A DNA stretch of 64,000 nucleotides. Source: Ruminococcus sp. (GTDB lineage Bacteria > Bacillota_A > Clostridia > Oscillospirales > Ruminococcaceae). A program made the translations under genes and the position numbers. Of the stretch, positions 1 to 8,456 are shown piece after piece. Numbering within the stretch: the stretch's first letter is position 1; every line of letters starts with the position of its first letter. Under the pieces are notes generated by a model. The model did not search any database, had not been told where the DNA came from, and saw nothing but the letters and a program-made list of their open reading frames with translations. The stretch is taken from assembly GCF_016283395.1 (NCBI RefSeq), contig NZ_JAEEMU010000046.1:32435-96434 (forward strand), read 5' to 3'.

Positions 1-2410
1 ATGCAAGAGATGCGTTCCAGTTGATAGTACACTCATTCACAGACCACGCCTCGATATTGTCGAGGTAGCACTTCTGGGGCGGTATCTCGCCTTTCTTCCA
101 GCCTGAGCCCTGTACCCACGGATCCTGCATACCCGAGTTTGGTCCGCCGCACATTACGCCGTTCGGTGCTTTCGGGAAAGTCTCGTCTATCTGCTTTGCC
201 CAGAAACGGTGGTGAGGATACTCTATAGCGTGTGAACCGTAGCCCGTAACATAGGAATAGTCCATAGCATTTCTGCCCAGGAGATAGTCCATACCGCCGA
301 TAGCTCCGTCAAGATACTGATCCTCGTTTGTGAGGAGATACGCATATGACATAACTATGGCATTATCTGCTACGAATGAGTTTGAACCCCATATATAGCC
401 CTTATCGCTGTCGTTGTAGCTGAGTGTGCTTGAACCGTACGGCAGTCCGTAGCCCTGATTTTCCTCCATTGTGATGTACTCGTCTGCTGCGGAGATAATT
501 GCTTCCTTAACTATCTCAGCATCGCCCTTGTCGAATTTCTCGGAATTGAGTGCGGCACTGAGAGTTGCAAGAGCTCCTGTGTTGCCCCAGTCGAAGCTTC
601 CCACAGTATCAACGCTCTCACCGCCGCCAAGTGACTTAGGTACATTGAGGAAGAACTTGTTCTCTGTTGCCTCGTCATAATAGTCCTCATTGCCTGTTGT
701 GATGAAGAGCTCAAGAGCTGCCCAGCAGAACTCGTCCTCAACATCATCGTCGCCGTAAGCTCCGCCGCCAACAGACTCGTCAAGAGGTGCATACATTGCA
801 GGGTGCTTCTTTGCAGCAGCAAATGCTTTTTCGGCAGCTTCGAGACACTCATCGGCGAATTCCTTGTCGTAATCTTTCCAGAGTCGTGCAGCCTGTGCGC
901 CACAAGCAGCAAGATTAAGGGTAGCTGCTGTGGTTGGCGGTTTTACGATACGCTTCATATCGTCATCGGCAGGAGCGATGCCAAGAGCAGTCCACTTCTC
1001 ATCGTGAGCCTTGTGGTAAGCCATATCCTTGTATTCGCCCTTGTCCACTATCATTTTCAGCATCCATTCCATTTCCCAGCGAGCCTCGTCAAGAAGGTCG
1101 GGAGTGCCGTTATTATTTTCGGGAATGAGCATAGTGCCGTCGGCATAAGCCTTTTCAAAGCCGTATTTAAGAGCAGTCTCGTACTGGTTCTGCATGAGCC
1201 AGAGTGAGAAGCCGCCGTTTACTACGTATTTACCGTGGTCGCCTGCATCGTACCAGCCGCCTGTAACGTCGATAGTGCCGCTGCTTCCGCTGTAGCCCCA
1301 TGTCTGCTCTATCTCAGCCATATCCTTCGTATGACCTGCCGCACGGGCAAGCTCTGCGGTATCGCCTGATGAGATGAAATCACTCTCTATCTCGATGCCG
1401 CTGCGGTTCTGGTAGAAGTAGTTAAGCGAGTCATATAGCAGTGAGGAATAGTCCTCAGAGCCGCCTATGGTGAACTCATGGCTTATGCTGCCGTCCTCAG
1501 CCTCAAGGTAATAAGTACCTGTCTTTTTGAAGTCCGAGAAATCTATGATATGTACCTCGTCATCGGAGTCGCTGTCATGTCCGAAAGGTACTGTTTTTCC
1601 CTCGTATACTTTTTTGTCGGAGTCGTCTTTGAGAGTGAAAGCAACAGGCTTGTCCGAGTCGCTGAGGAGAGTTGCTCTCTTTGCTCTGTCCTTGAAGTAG
1701 CCCACCTGATTTGTAAGAATCCCTGCACGTTCGTACTTCACATTCTCGGGATAATCATTCTCATCGCTGGTAAGGTCGATAAGTGACATATTGTCAAACT
1801 TTATCTTCGTTCCCACAGGAAAGCAGTCACCGTTTGTGTACTGACCGTCGCCGCCTAAATGGAATGCCCACTCTGCAACGTCAAGTGACTTGTCGGCAGT
1901 AAAAGTCACGTCAACCTTTTTTGTCTCGTTCTTGCCTATCTGTATGCAGTCCCATGTGGAATTGAAATCAGGTCCGTTATCCGACATCATGTTGTGCCAT
2001 ATCTCAACATCGCCGTCAAGGTTGCCTATCTTGGTGTAGTACTTTCCGCTCTCGGAGGGAGTTATCTCGTAGGATACCTTATATTTGTGTCCTGATACTA
2101 TTTTCAGTCCTCTGTGTCTGAACTGGCAGTCCCAGCGATCCTCACCGCCTCGTGAAGCTCCGCCCGGATTTACTATCTCAACTGTATATACTCCATTGTC
2201 TATCTCAAAGTCCATTTCTCCCGGAGCTGACTCCACTATATGCCATGGGAGTCCGACGCCGTCCTCAAAATCTGTCTGTCCAAGCTGCTGTCCTGCATTT
2301 GCTGTCAGCGGTGCAAGCTCTGTCCCTGCCTGTAGGAAAGAGCTGCCTGCAATAACAGCAGCAGCCATTGCCCAGAATGCTCTCTGTGCAAATCTTTTTC
2401 TTCTTTTCAT
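1..2410 (-). CDS. GH9 endoglucanase, secreted, 3' end outside window (partial)
   Basis: Secreted family 9 cellulase that cleaves beta-1,4-glucan; 803 residues are visible and the C-terminus lies beyond the left edge. Start chosen at 2410 because GGAGG sits 7 nt upstream; the ATG at 2414 is too close. Order: signal peptide (about 1-38, basic start then a hydrophobic run), CBM4/9-like beta-sandwich (about 45-190), Ig-like CelD_N domain (about 225-310), then the GH9 (alpha/alpha)6 barrel. Catalytic residues are visible: Asp388 and Asp391 in GGWYDAGDHGKYV, and proton donor Glu793 in WSVNECTINWN. Whether a dockerin or further module follows cannot be seen. It is transcribed away from the rest of the window. 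The family assignment is very secure. Confidence 0.93.
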   Translation of the reverse strand, partial: MKRRKRFAQRAFWAMAAAVIAGSSFLQAGTELAPLTANAGQQLGQTDFEDGVGLPWHIVESAPGEMDFEIDNGVYTVEIVNPGGASRGGEDRWDCQFRHRGLKIVSGHKYKVSYEITPSESGKYYTKIGNLDGDVEIWHNMMSDNGPDFNSTWDCIQIGKNETKKVDVTFTADKSLDVAEWAFHLGGDGQYTNGDCFPVGTKIKFDNMSLIDLTSDENDYPENVKYERAGILTNQVGYFKDRAKRATLLSDSDKPVAFTLKDDSDKKVYEGKTVPFGHDSDSDDEVHIIDFSDFKKTGTYYLEAEDGSISHEFTIGGSEDYSSLLYDSLNYFYQNRSGIEIESDFISSGDTAELARAAGHTKDMAEIEQTWGYSGSSGTIDVTGGWYDAGDHGKYVVNGGFSLWLMQNQYETALKYGFEKAYADGTMLIPENNNGTPDLLDEARWEMEWMLKMIVDKGEYKDMAYHKAHDEKWTALGIAPADDDMKRIVKPPTTAATLNLAACGAQAARLWKDYDKEFADECLEAAEKAFAAAKKHPAMYAPLDESVGGGAYGDDDVEDEFCWAALELFITTGNEDYYDEATENKFFLNVPKSLGGGESVDTVGSFDWGNTGALATLSAALNSEKFDKGDAEIVKEAIISAADEYITMEENQGYGLPYGSSTLSYNDSDKGYIWGSNSFVADNAIVMSYAYLLTNEDQYLDGAIGGMDYLLGRNAMDYSYVTGYGSHAIEYPHHRFWAKQIDETFPKAPNGVMCGGPNSGMQDPWVQGSGWKKGEIPPQKCYLDNIEAWSVNECTINWNASLA

Positions 2411-2620
2411 TCATAAACCTCCGTTCATGTTTTCAGCTTTCCATGTTATACTTTAATACTTTTTTTACCCGATGTAAAGCCATGAAACAGAAAATTTACA
2501 AATCCGTCCATTAAAACAGCACTTTTGAACATAAAAAGCGACGTTTCTGCTGATATTTCGTTGAATTAGACTATTTATACCCACTCCATAAAAAATAGCA
2601 ATAATTGAACATCTAACCCC

Positions 2621-2649
2621 TTGATTTCTCCAATATATTGTGATATAAT
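2621..2649 (+). promoter_or_regulatory. Sigma-A-type promoter for the guanylate-kinase-like gene
   Basis: TTGATT (2621-2626), 17-nt spacer, TATAAT (2644-2649), about 50 nt before the start codon at 2703. The 290-nt gap 2411-2702 holds nothing else that I recognise apart from the upstream region of the leftward GH9 gene. Confidence 0.65.
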
Positions 2650-2702
2650 TGAATACCGTGGAGTAATCTGCAAAAACATGATTTTATTTTCGGAGCTTGT
2701 AA

Positions 2703-3287
2703 ATGAACCACATTTTTTATATCATGGGTAAGAGCTCTTCAGGAAAAGACACCTTTTTCAGGCGCATCGTTTCCGAACTCGGACTTACCCCGATAGTCCT
2801 GTACACTACTCGTCCTATCAGAGACAATGAAAAGGACGGAAGAGAATACCATTTTGTTGACAGAGATACTTTCGATGATATGATGAAAAAAGGCATGGTC
2901 ATCGAAGAACGTACATATGATACTGTCTACGGCGAATGGACGTATTTTACTGCCGCTGACAGCATATCTCTCGATAAAGGCAGCTGTATAGGCATCGGCA
3001 CTCTTGAATCATACATAAAAATAAAAGAGCATTTTTGCGGTGATGTCGTTATCCCCTTGTATATTGAGGTTGCTGACGATGTAAGGCTAATACGCGCCAT
3101 TGAGCGTGAGCGTACTCAGTCCGTACCGAAATATACCGAACTCTGCCGCCGTTTTATTGCTGACAGTGAGGACTTTTCCGAAGAAAAGCTGGCTCAGGCA
3201 GGTATAACAGTAAGGTTTGACAACAGCGGCGAAGAGGAAAAATGCTTTTCGGAAATAAAAAGATATATAAGCGAAAAGATTTTTTGA
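2703..3287 (+). CDS. Guanylate kinase-like P-loop protein
   Basis: 194-residue cytoplasmic nucleoside-monophosphate-kinase fold. The P-loop is GKSSSGKDT (residues 9-17) and the GMP-binding stretch YTTRPIRDNEKDGREYHFV (about 34-52) matches the guanylate kinase family. The lid and C-terminal part look less typical than housekeeping Gmk, and it stands alone rather than beside rpoZ or dnaA-type genes, so it may be a paralogue with another role. GGAG lies 8 nt before the ATG. The next gene starts 43 nt downstream in the same direction, so the two may be co-transcribed. Confidence 0.75.
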   Translation: MNHIFYIMGKSSSGKDTFFRRIVSELGLTPIVLYTTRPIRDNEKDGREYHFVDRDTFDDMMKKGMVIEERTYDTVYGEWTYFTAADSISLDKGSCIGIGTLESYIKIKEHFCGDVVIPLYIEVADDVRLIRAIERERTQSVPKYTELCRRFIADSEDFSEEKLAQAGITVRFDNSGEEEKCFSEIKRYISEKIF

Positions 3288-3329
3288 AGTTATTTTCCGC
3301 AACAGAAGCGGTGTTTTGGGAGGTTTATT

Positions 3330-4859
3330 GTGAAATCGGAAGTAAAATTCAGCGACAGCGCGAAGCGTACTATGATCATCGGTGGTGGTGTATGCTGCGA
3401 GATGCTTCTCAACGAGATCTTCAACGCTCAGAAATCGCCTTATACCGAGGACAAGTATTCAGCGCAGTTCAACCCTGTCTGCATTATCGACAATGACCCT
3501 AAAAAGGTCGGCAAAGAGATAATGGGTGTCAAGGTCGTAGGCAGAGAGGACGAACTCGTAAAATATGCCAAAGAGTATGAGATAGAACAGCTTATCCTTG
3601 CTATCCCCTCACTTACATCTGACGAACGCAAGGCTGCTATAGATATATGCAACGAAACTAAGCTCCCTCTGAAGATAGTTCCCTTTATCGGTACACTTAT
3701 CCTTGACGATTCTGCTACACTGCTTGGACAGGTACACGATATCAAGGTCGAGGAGCTTCTCGGTCGTGATCCTATCAAGTTTGACAACAAGGATATAAAG
3801 GACTTCATCAACGGCAAGGTATGTATGGTAACAGGCGGCGGCGGAAGCATCGGCTCTGAGCTTGTGCGTCAGATCGCTAAATATCACCCACAGCAGATAA
3901 TAATCGTTGATATATACGAAAATAATGCATACGAGATACAGCAGGAGCTTGTCATGGAATACGGCAGCGACCTCAATCTCGTTACACTTATTGCTTCTGT
4001 TCGTGATTATTACCGTATAAATCAGATATTTGAAAAGTACAAGCCTCAGATAGTTTTCCATGCAGCGGCTCACAAGCACGTTCCTCTCATGGAAGTATCC
4101 CCTATGGAGGCTATAAAGAACAACGTTGTAGGTACGTTCAATGTAGCTACACTTGCTCAGTTCCACAATGCTGAAAAATTTGTTATGATCTCAACCGATA
4201 AGGCTGTAAATCCTACAAATGCTATGGGTGCTTCAAAGAGATGCTGCGAAATGATAGTGCAGTACCTCTCTCAGCAGCATGAGGGCAAGACCGAATTCGT
4301 TACCACACGTTTCGGCAATGTTCTCGGCTCAAACGGCTCTGTTATACCGCTTTTCAAAAAGCAGATCGAGCAGGGCAAGCCTGTAACAGTTACACATGAG
4401 GATATTATCCGTTACTTCATGACTATCCCCGAGGCTGTAAGCCTTGTTATGGAGGCTGCTGCCATTGCTCACGGCGGCGAGATCTTCGTTCTTGACATGG
4501 GACAGCCTGTAAAGATAGTAACTCTTGCAGAAAACCTCATTCGTATGTACGGAAAAGTGCCTTATAAAGATGTACCTATCGTGTTCACAGGTCTCAGACC
4601 GGGTGAAAAGATAAAGGAAGAGCTGCTCATGAACGAGGAGGGTCTCAAAAAGACTTCAAACAAGCTCATCTTCATCGGCAAGCAGATAGATATCGATGAG
4701 GAATGTTTCGCTGCAAGCCTTAAAAAGCTCCGCGATGCAGCTCTCAAAAACGATGAGGCTATCGCTATAAAGGCTCTTCATAAAATGGTACCTACATTCA
4801 TTACTCCCGAGGAATTCAACACCAAGGAGCTTCATATTTTAGAAGGATGTACGGAATAA
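3330..4859 (+). CDS. CapD/FlaA1-type nucleotide-sugar 4,6-dehydratase/epimerase, soluble form
   Basis: 509 residues, GTG start with GGGAGG 6 nt upstream. The N-terminal ~130 residues form a Rossmann-like CoA-binding-type domain (MIIGGGVCCEML). The C-terminal short-chain dehydrogenase domain has the NAD-binding motif TGGGGSIGSE (about 168-177) and the STDKAVNPTNAMGASK stretch, in which Met takes the usual catalytic Tyr position as in the FlaA1/PglF/CapD group. Known members act on UDP-GlcNAc-type substrates for capsule, glycan or glycoprotein synthesis. The four N-terminal membrane helices of full-length PglF/WbpM proteins are absent, so this is the cytosolic form. Exact sugar product unknown. 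Confidence 0.85.
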   Translation: MKSEVKFSDSAKRTMIIGGGVCCEMLLNEIFNAQKSPYTEDKYSAQFNPVCIIDNDPKKVGKEIMGVKVVGREDELVKYAKEYEIEQLILAIPSLTSDERKAAIDICNETKLPLKIVPFIGTLILDDSATLLGQVHDIKVEELLGRDPIKFDNKDIKDFINGKVCMVTGGGGSIGSELVRQIAKYHPQQIIIVDIYENNAYEIQQELVMEYGSDLNLVTLIASVRDYYRINQIFEKYKPQIVFHAAAHKHVPLMEVSPMEAIKNNVVGTFNVATLAQFHNAEKFVMISTDKAVNPTNAMGASKRCCEMIVQYLSQQHEGKTEFVTTRFGNVLGSNGSVIPLFKKQIEQGKPVTVTHEDIIRYFMTIPEAVSLVMEAAAIAHGGEIFVLDMGQPVKIVTLAENLIRMYGKVPYKDVPIVFTGLRPGEKIKEELLMNEEGLKKTSNKLIFIGKQIDIDEECFAASLKKLRDAALKNDEAIAIKALHKMVPTFITPEEFNTKELHILEGCTE

Positions 4860-4870
4860 AGCTTATCATA

Positions 4871-4900
4871 ACACCGCAGCACTCAGCTGCGGTGTGTTTT
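4871..4900 (+). terminator. Rho-independent terminator
   Basis: Perfect 10-bp stem ACACCGCAGC / GCTGCGGTGT with a 5-nt loop followed by GTTTT. It lies 11 nt after the dehydratase/epimerase stop codon. Confidence 0.8.
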
Positions 4901-4919
4901 ATATCAAGGAGGAATAATT

Positions 4920-5285
4920 ATGGAATTCATCAGTGCAGACAACATCAGAGAGCTTTCAAATCCGGGAGTAGTTTCCCGTCAGCTCCTCAATCCCGAAAAT
5001 TCTGCAAGTACCCGTGTTACTATTACTGAGGTACACCTTGAAGTGGGTGCAAGTCAGCCAAGACATACTCACGATGCTTCGGAGCAGATATGGTACGCAA
5101 CAAAGGGCAGCGGCAAGCTCCTTCTCGAAAATGATACCACCAAGCCATTCAAGGCAGGAGATGTGGTGCGCTTCGCAGATAAGGACGTTCACGGTCTGCT
5201 CAACGATGGCAATGAGGAGTTCGTTTACGTGTCAGTAACTGCTCCGCCTATCAATTTCGGCTACGCTTATAAGGATAAGAAGTAA
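4920..5285 (+). CDS. Small cupin-domain protein
   Basis: 121-residue single-domain cupin (conserved beta-barrel). The first metal-binding motif is HTHDASEQIWY (about 50-60), with two His and one Glu ligand positions, and the second is GDVVRFADKDVHG (about 81-93). Likely binds a divalent metal; the substrate cannot be read from the sequence. AAGGAGG precedes the ATG by 6-7 nt. It follows the terminator at 4871-4900 and has no obvious promoter of its own, so it may be expressed by read-through. Confidence 0.8.
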   Translation: MEFISADNIRELSNPGVVSRQLLNPENSASTRVTITEVHLEVGASQPRHTHDASEQIWYATKGSGKLLLENDTTKPFKAGDVVRFADKDVHGLLNDGNEEFVYVSVTAPPINFGYAYKDKK

Positions 5286-5345
5286 GTAGTTATTAGTTAT
5301 TAGTGGTTAGTGCTTAGTAGGGGCTGATGCCTACATCAGCCCGAA
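5286..5345. repeat. TTAG-type mosaic intergenic element, left end plus one palindrome
   Basis: Directly after the cupin stop come iterated TTAGT units, then the palindrome GGGCTGATG ccta CATCAGCCC. This is one member of the element family described at 11628-11834 and 18583-18879. No right-hand inverted end (ACTAA units) is seen here, so the copy is partial. Confidence 0.6.
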
Positions 5346-5425
5346 AACAACACCTTCTGAGCCGCAATTCTTTTATAAATATAACAAATATAAAAAACTT
5401 TCAGTAATACACCTTTTATCTTCGC

Positions 5426-5454
5426 TTGACAGTGTAAAAGTGAAGTGCTATAAT
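5426..5454 (+). promoter_or_regulatory. Consensus promoter of the cobalamin-uptake operon
   Basis: Perfect TTGACA (5426-5431), 17-nt spacer, TATAAT (5449-5454), placing the transcription start near 5461, exactly at the 5' end of the riboswitch. Confidence 0.85.
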
Positions 5455-5460
5455 AATTTC

Positions 5461-5659
5461 ATAAATGAATATTATGCAGTCCGAAACTGAGGGAAGCACG
5501 GTGAAATTCCGTCGCAGCAGTCACTGCCGTACAGTCGGATCGCTCGTCGGACATTGCAGGTATTTATCGTTTTTGGACAATGAAAAACGTATGCCTATTG
5601 CTTTGCTGTGATGCTAAGCTTTTAAGCCGCGCTTTTCTGCCCTTCGGAAAGGCTTTTTT
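5461..5659 (+). ncRNA. Cobalamin riboswitch with terminator expression platform
   Basis: The leader contains the conserved cobalamin-aptamer core (GGGAAGCACGGTGAAATTCC beginning at 5491, then the GCAG...CACTGCCGT segment to about 5530). Closing helices can be paired: ATAAAT (5461-5466) with ATTTAT (5562-5567), and GTCCGA (5479-5484) with TCGGAC (5547-5552). Downstream, AAGCC (5624-5628) pairs with GGCTT (5651-5655) above a TTTT run, plus an inner TTTC/GAAA stem, giving a plausible terminator before the first gene at 5693. The expected behaviour is cobalamin-bound repression of the operon. The aptamer call is confident; its exact edges and the switching helix are inferred. Confidence 0.82.
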
Positions 5660-5692
5660 GTTGCCCTATTAAATTTAAAGGAGTCGGTCTAT

Positions 5693-6646
5693 ATGAAAAA
5701 ATCAATCGCTATGGCAGCTGCTGTTGTCATGTCATTCTCAGCTTTAAGCATAACAGCGGCCGCAGAAGATGTAACAAAAGTCTATGTTACTATCTCAGAC
5801 AATAATAAAAAAATCGTTCTTGCTGAGGAGCCTATTGAGGTCACTGATATCGACAGTGACGGCAAGCTCACTATCAATGATGCACTCTATATCGCTCACG
5901 AAAAGTTCTATGAGGGTGGGGCAGCAGCAGGCTATAAGTCATCAGTAGGACAGTGGGGTCTGGGTCTCGACAAGCTCTGGGGTGTTGAGAACGGCGGAAG
6001 CTATGGCTATTACGTAAATCATATCGCTGCAAACGGTCTTTCCGATATCATTGCAAACGATGCTTTACTGGACGCATTTGTATATTCCGATGCAAAGAAT
6101 TACTCAGACAAATACACATACTTCACAATGAGAAATCACCCGGACAGCGATCCCGGCTATGAAGTTGAAAGCAGCCTTATGTACGTTGATTTCGATGCAA
6201 ACTGGACACCTGTCTCAAAACCTGTTGCAGGTGCAAAGATAACTGTAAACGGCAAGGAAACAGACGTAGTTACAGGCGATGACGGTTCATTCAAGATAAC
6301 TCTTACAGAACCGGGCAAGAACGTTGTAAGTGCTGTTTCTGATACACTCAATATCGTTCCGCCTGCATTTACTGTAAAAATCAACGGTGAGGCTGCAACT
6401 ACGACAACAACATCTTCAACTACTACAACTACTACCGAAACAACAACTACAACAATTACTTCTACAACTACTAATGCAACAACAGCCAAGACTACTGCAA
6501 AGACTACTGCTAAAACTACCGCAAAGGCAACTACTGCAAAGAACAACTCTCCAAAGACAGGCGACAAGGGTGCAGGCGTAACTGTTTTCGCACTGGGTGC
6601 TGCTGCCGCAGTTGCTATCGCTTTCAGACGCAAAGATGAGGAATAA
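5693..6646 (+). CDS. Sortase-anchored DUF4430 surface protein, probable corrinoid-binding
   Basis: 317 residues, first gene after the cobalamin riboswitch. Signal peptide about 1-24 (cleavage near AAAED). A short DIDSDGKLTINDAL segment (about 52-65) resembles one EF-hand loop. DUF4430-like domain follows (GLDKLWGVENGGSYGYYVN, about 84-102), then a small beta domain (about 170-230), a Thr-rich wall-spanning linker (about 233-281), and a sorting signal: SPKTG in place of LPXTG, a hydrophobic segment and the tail RRKDEE. DUF4430 is the C-terminal fold of vitamin B12 carriers such as transcobalamin, so with the riboswitch and ECF genes I infer a wall-linked corrinoid receptor. Ligand binding itself is inference. 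Confidence 0.8.
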   Translation: MKKSIAMAAAVVMSFSALSITAAAEDVTKVYVTISDNNKKIVLAEEPIEVTDIDSDGKLTINDALYIAHEKFYEGGAAAGYKSSVGQWGLGLDKLWGVENGGSYGYYVNHIAANGLSDIIANDALLDAFVYSDAKNYSDKYTYFTMRNHPDSDPGYEVESSLMYVDFDANWTPVSKPVAGAKITVNGKETDVVTGDDGSFKITLTEPGKNVVSAVSDTLNIVPPAFTVKINGEAATTTTTSSTTTTTTETTTTTITSTTTNATTAKTTAKTTAKTTAKATTAKNNSPKTGDKGAGVTVFALGAAAAVAIAFRRKDEE

Positions 6647-8456
6647 GATACTTTCGGGTATCCTGTGCTCTGTCATCACTTTGATGCTTGGTCTCAGTCT
6701 TGTTCCCTTAAAGGCTGAGTGCTACGAATATACCGCCGATGATATCGAATCTGTCATCGGCGGTATCGTTGATTATAAGCTAAGACAGACGGGCTCGGGC
6801 AGTGTACAGGAATGGCTGGTTGGTGAAGCGGCAGAGGGTGCAGGCAGGACTTCGGACTGGTACGTTATAGCACTCAGTCAGGACGGATATACTGATCTTT
6901 CGGCGTATGAAAGCTCTCTCAGGAGCTATCTTGCAGGTAATAACGTTGCTTCAGCTACTTCCCGTGAGAAATACGCACTTGCTCTGTGTGCGGCTGGAAG
7001 CTCCGACAGCTATATCTCCGATATCCTTGACAGCTCCATAGGTGAACAGGGCATGATGAGCTGGATATACGGACTTCATGTGCTCAATAACGGCTACACC
7101 TGCCATAACTTCACTAAGGACTCAGTTGTTGACGCTATCCTTTCCATGCAGTACGATGACGGCGGCTGGGCTCTTTTCGGCAGCTACGGTGATATTGACG
7201 TTACGGCTATGACCGTTCAGGCTCTTGCGCCAAACTGCGGCAGAAGCGATGTCTCAGAAGCTGTTGACAGAGCTCTTGACTTTATGTCAAGCCGTCAGGA
7301 AGAAAACGGCGGTTATCAGAGCTTCGGCACGCCCAATCCTGAAAGTGCGGCTCAGGTGCTTACAGCACTTTCGGCTTTGGGAATAGACTGCAGGTACGAT
7401 GAAAGATTCATCAAGAACGGCAATAACGTTATCGACGGGATAACTGCTTATCAACTCAGTGACGGAAGCTTCTGCCATGCTATGGGCGGAGAGTTCAATG
7501 AGACAGCGACCGTGCAGGCTCTGTACTCTCTCATTGCTTTCAAACGCATGACTGAGGGACGCTCTCCACTGCTGGTGCTTGACAATAACGCGATGCATAA
7601 ACAGTCTCAGCCCGATACTCATGATAATAATCACAGCGACGGACATCAGGATAATAACAGCAGTGATAATAACGTTAACTCAAATACGCGGACTACTGCT
7701 GCAAAGACTTCTTCTGTAAAGACTACCGCCACTTCTACGGCTGCATCAACGAAAAACACTTCTTCCGCAAAGACTGACGTAGTTACAACTACTGTCACGG
7801 TCAAGACTTCTAATACTCAGATCACTGTAACGACTATTGCACCAAGTACTGACAAGCATGGCAGTTACAAACCCACTGTCATACTCATAATCGTGGGAGC
7901 GGCTGCGGTGATAGCTCTTATACTGTTTATTACAGGCAGGCGTAATTACAAGAACTTCATCTTCCTTGCCATTGTTACGGGAGCGGCTGTTGTAATAGTC
8001 CTTGTTACGGATATATCCTCACCCGAGGAATACTACAGCGGCGAGAAAAAACACAAGGAAAATGCTATCGGCACGGTCACTATGGAGATAAACTGCGGCA
8101 CTATTGCAGGCAAGGCTGAGCATATCCCAGGGGACGGCGTTATTCTTGCGCCTACTGCCTTTGACATAGAGGCTGGGGATACTGTGTTCGATATCCTTAC
8201 GGAAGCTGCTCAGACCTATGGCATACAGGTGGAGAATACAGGCAGCTCGGGCGGTTCACACGGCATGGTCTACATCGCAGGCATAAACTATATATACGAA
8301 TTCGATTTCGGCGACCTTTCGGGCTGGGTGTACCACGTAAACGGTATCACTCCCTCTCGCAACTGCGGCGAATATGTCCTCAGTGACGGGGATAAGATCG
8401 AGTGGCTGTACACCTGTGAACTGGGTCACGACCTTGATGAGGTATACGAAAAATGA
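6636..8456 (+). CDS. Transcobalamin-like membrane-anchored protein: alpha/alpha toroid + TM hairpin + DUF4430
   Basis: 606 residues from the ATG at 6636, which overlaps the end of the previous gene by 11 nt (translational coupling likely; no strong Shine-Dalgarno). Signal peptide about 1-29; prenyltransferase/squalene-cyclase-type alpha-toroid repeats (about 45-305, e.g. DDGGWALFGSYGDIDVTAM, QEENGGYQSFG, LSDGSFCHAMGGEFNETA); Asn/His/Thr-rich linker (about 310-410); two hydrophobic segments (about 413-434 and 441-463) joined by the basic turn GRRNYKN; C-terminal DUF4430 domain (about 485-606, SGWVYHVNGITPS). A toroid plus DUF4430 beta-domain is the architecture of intrinsic factor and transcobalamin. 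The predicted topology puts both domains outside the cell. Probable corrinoid-binding feeder for the ECF transporter encoded next. Confidence 0.85.
   Translation: MRNKILSGILCSVITLMLGLSLVPLKAECYEYTADDIESVIGGIVDYKLRQTGSGSVQEWLVGEAAEGAGRTSDWYVIALSQDGYTDLSAYESSLRSYLAGNNVASATSREKYALALCAAGSSDSYISDILDSSIGEQGMMSWIYGLHVLNNGYTCHNFTKDSVVDAILSMQYDDGGWALFGSYGDIDVTAMTVQALAPNCGRSDVSEAVDRALDFMSSRQEENGGYQSFGTPNPESAAQVLTALSALGIDCRYDERFIKNGNNVIDGITAYQLSDGSFCHAMGGEFNETATVQALYSLIAFKRMTEGRSPLLVLDNNAMHKQSQPDTHDNNHSDGHQDNNSSDNNVNSNTRTTAAKTSSVKTTATSTAASTKNTSSAKTDVVTTTVTVKTSNTQITVTTIAPSTDKHGSYKPTVILIIVGAAAVIALILFITGRRNYKNFIFLAIVTGAAVVIVLVTDISSPEEYYSGEKKHKENAIGTVTMEINCGTIAGKAEHIPGDGVILAPTAFDIEAGDTVFDILTEAAQTYGIQVENTGSSGGSHGMVYIAGINYIYEFDFGDLSGWVYHVNGITPSRNCGEYVLSDGDKIEWLYTCELGHDLDEVYEK

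Noticed and set aside
5845..5890. Single DxDxDG segment in the first DUF4430 protein read as a dockerin
   Set aside because: Only one calcium-loop-like repeat is present and no second one follows. It is a common short segment in DUF4430 proteins, not a two-repeat dockerin.
6157..6633. Long minus-strand open frame rich in Val across the Thr linker
   Set aside because: It is the antisense of ACT/ACA-repeat Thr codons of the DUF4430 protein. Similar Val-rich antisense frames occur at 34184-34492 and 41040-41489 for the same reason.
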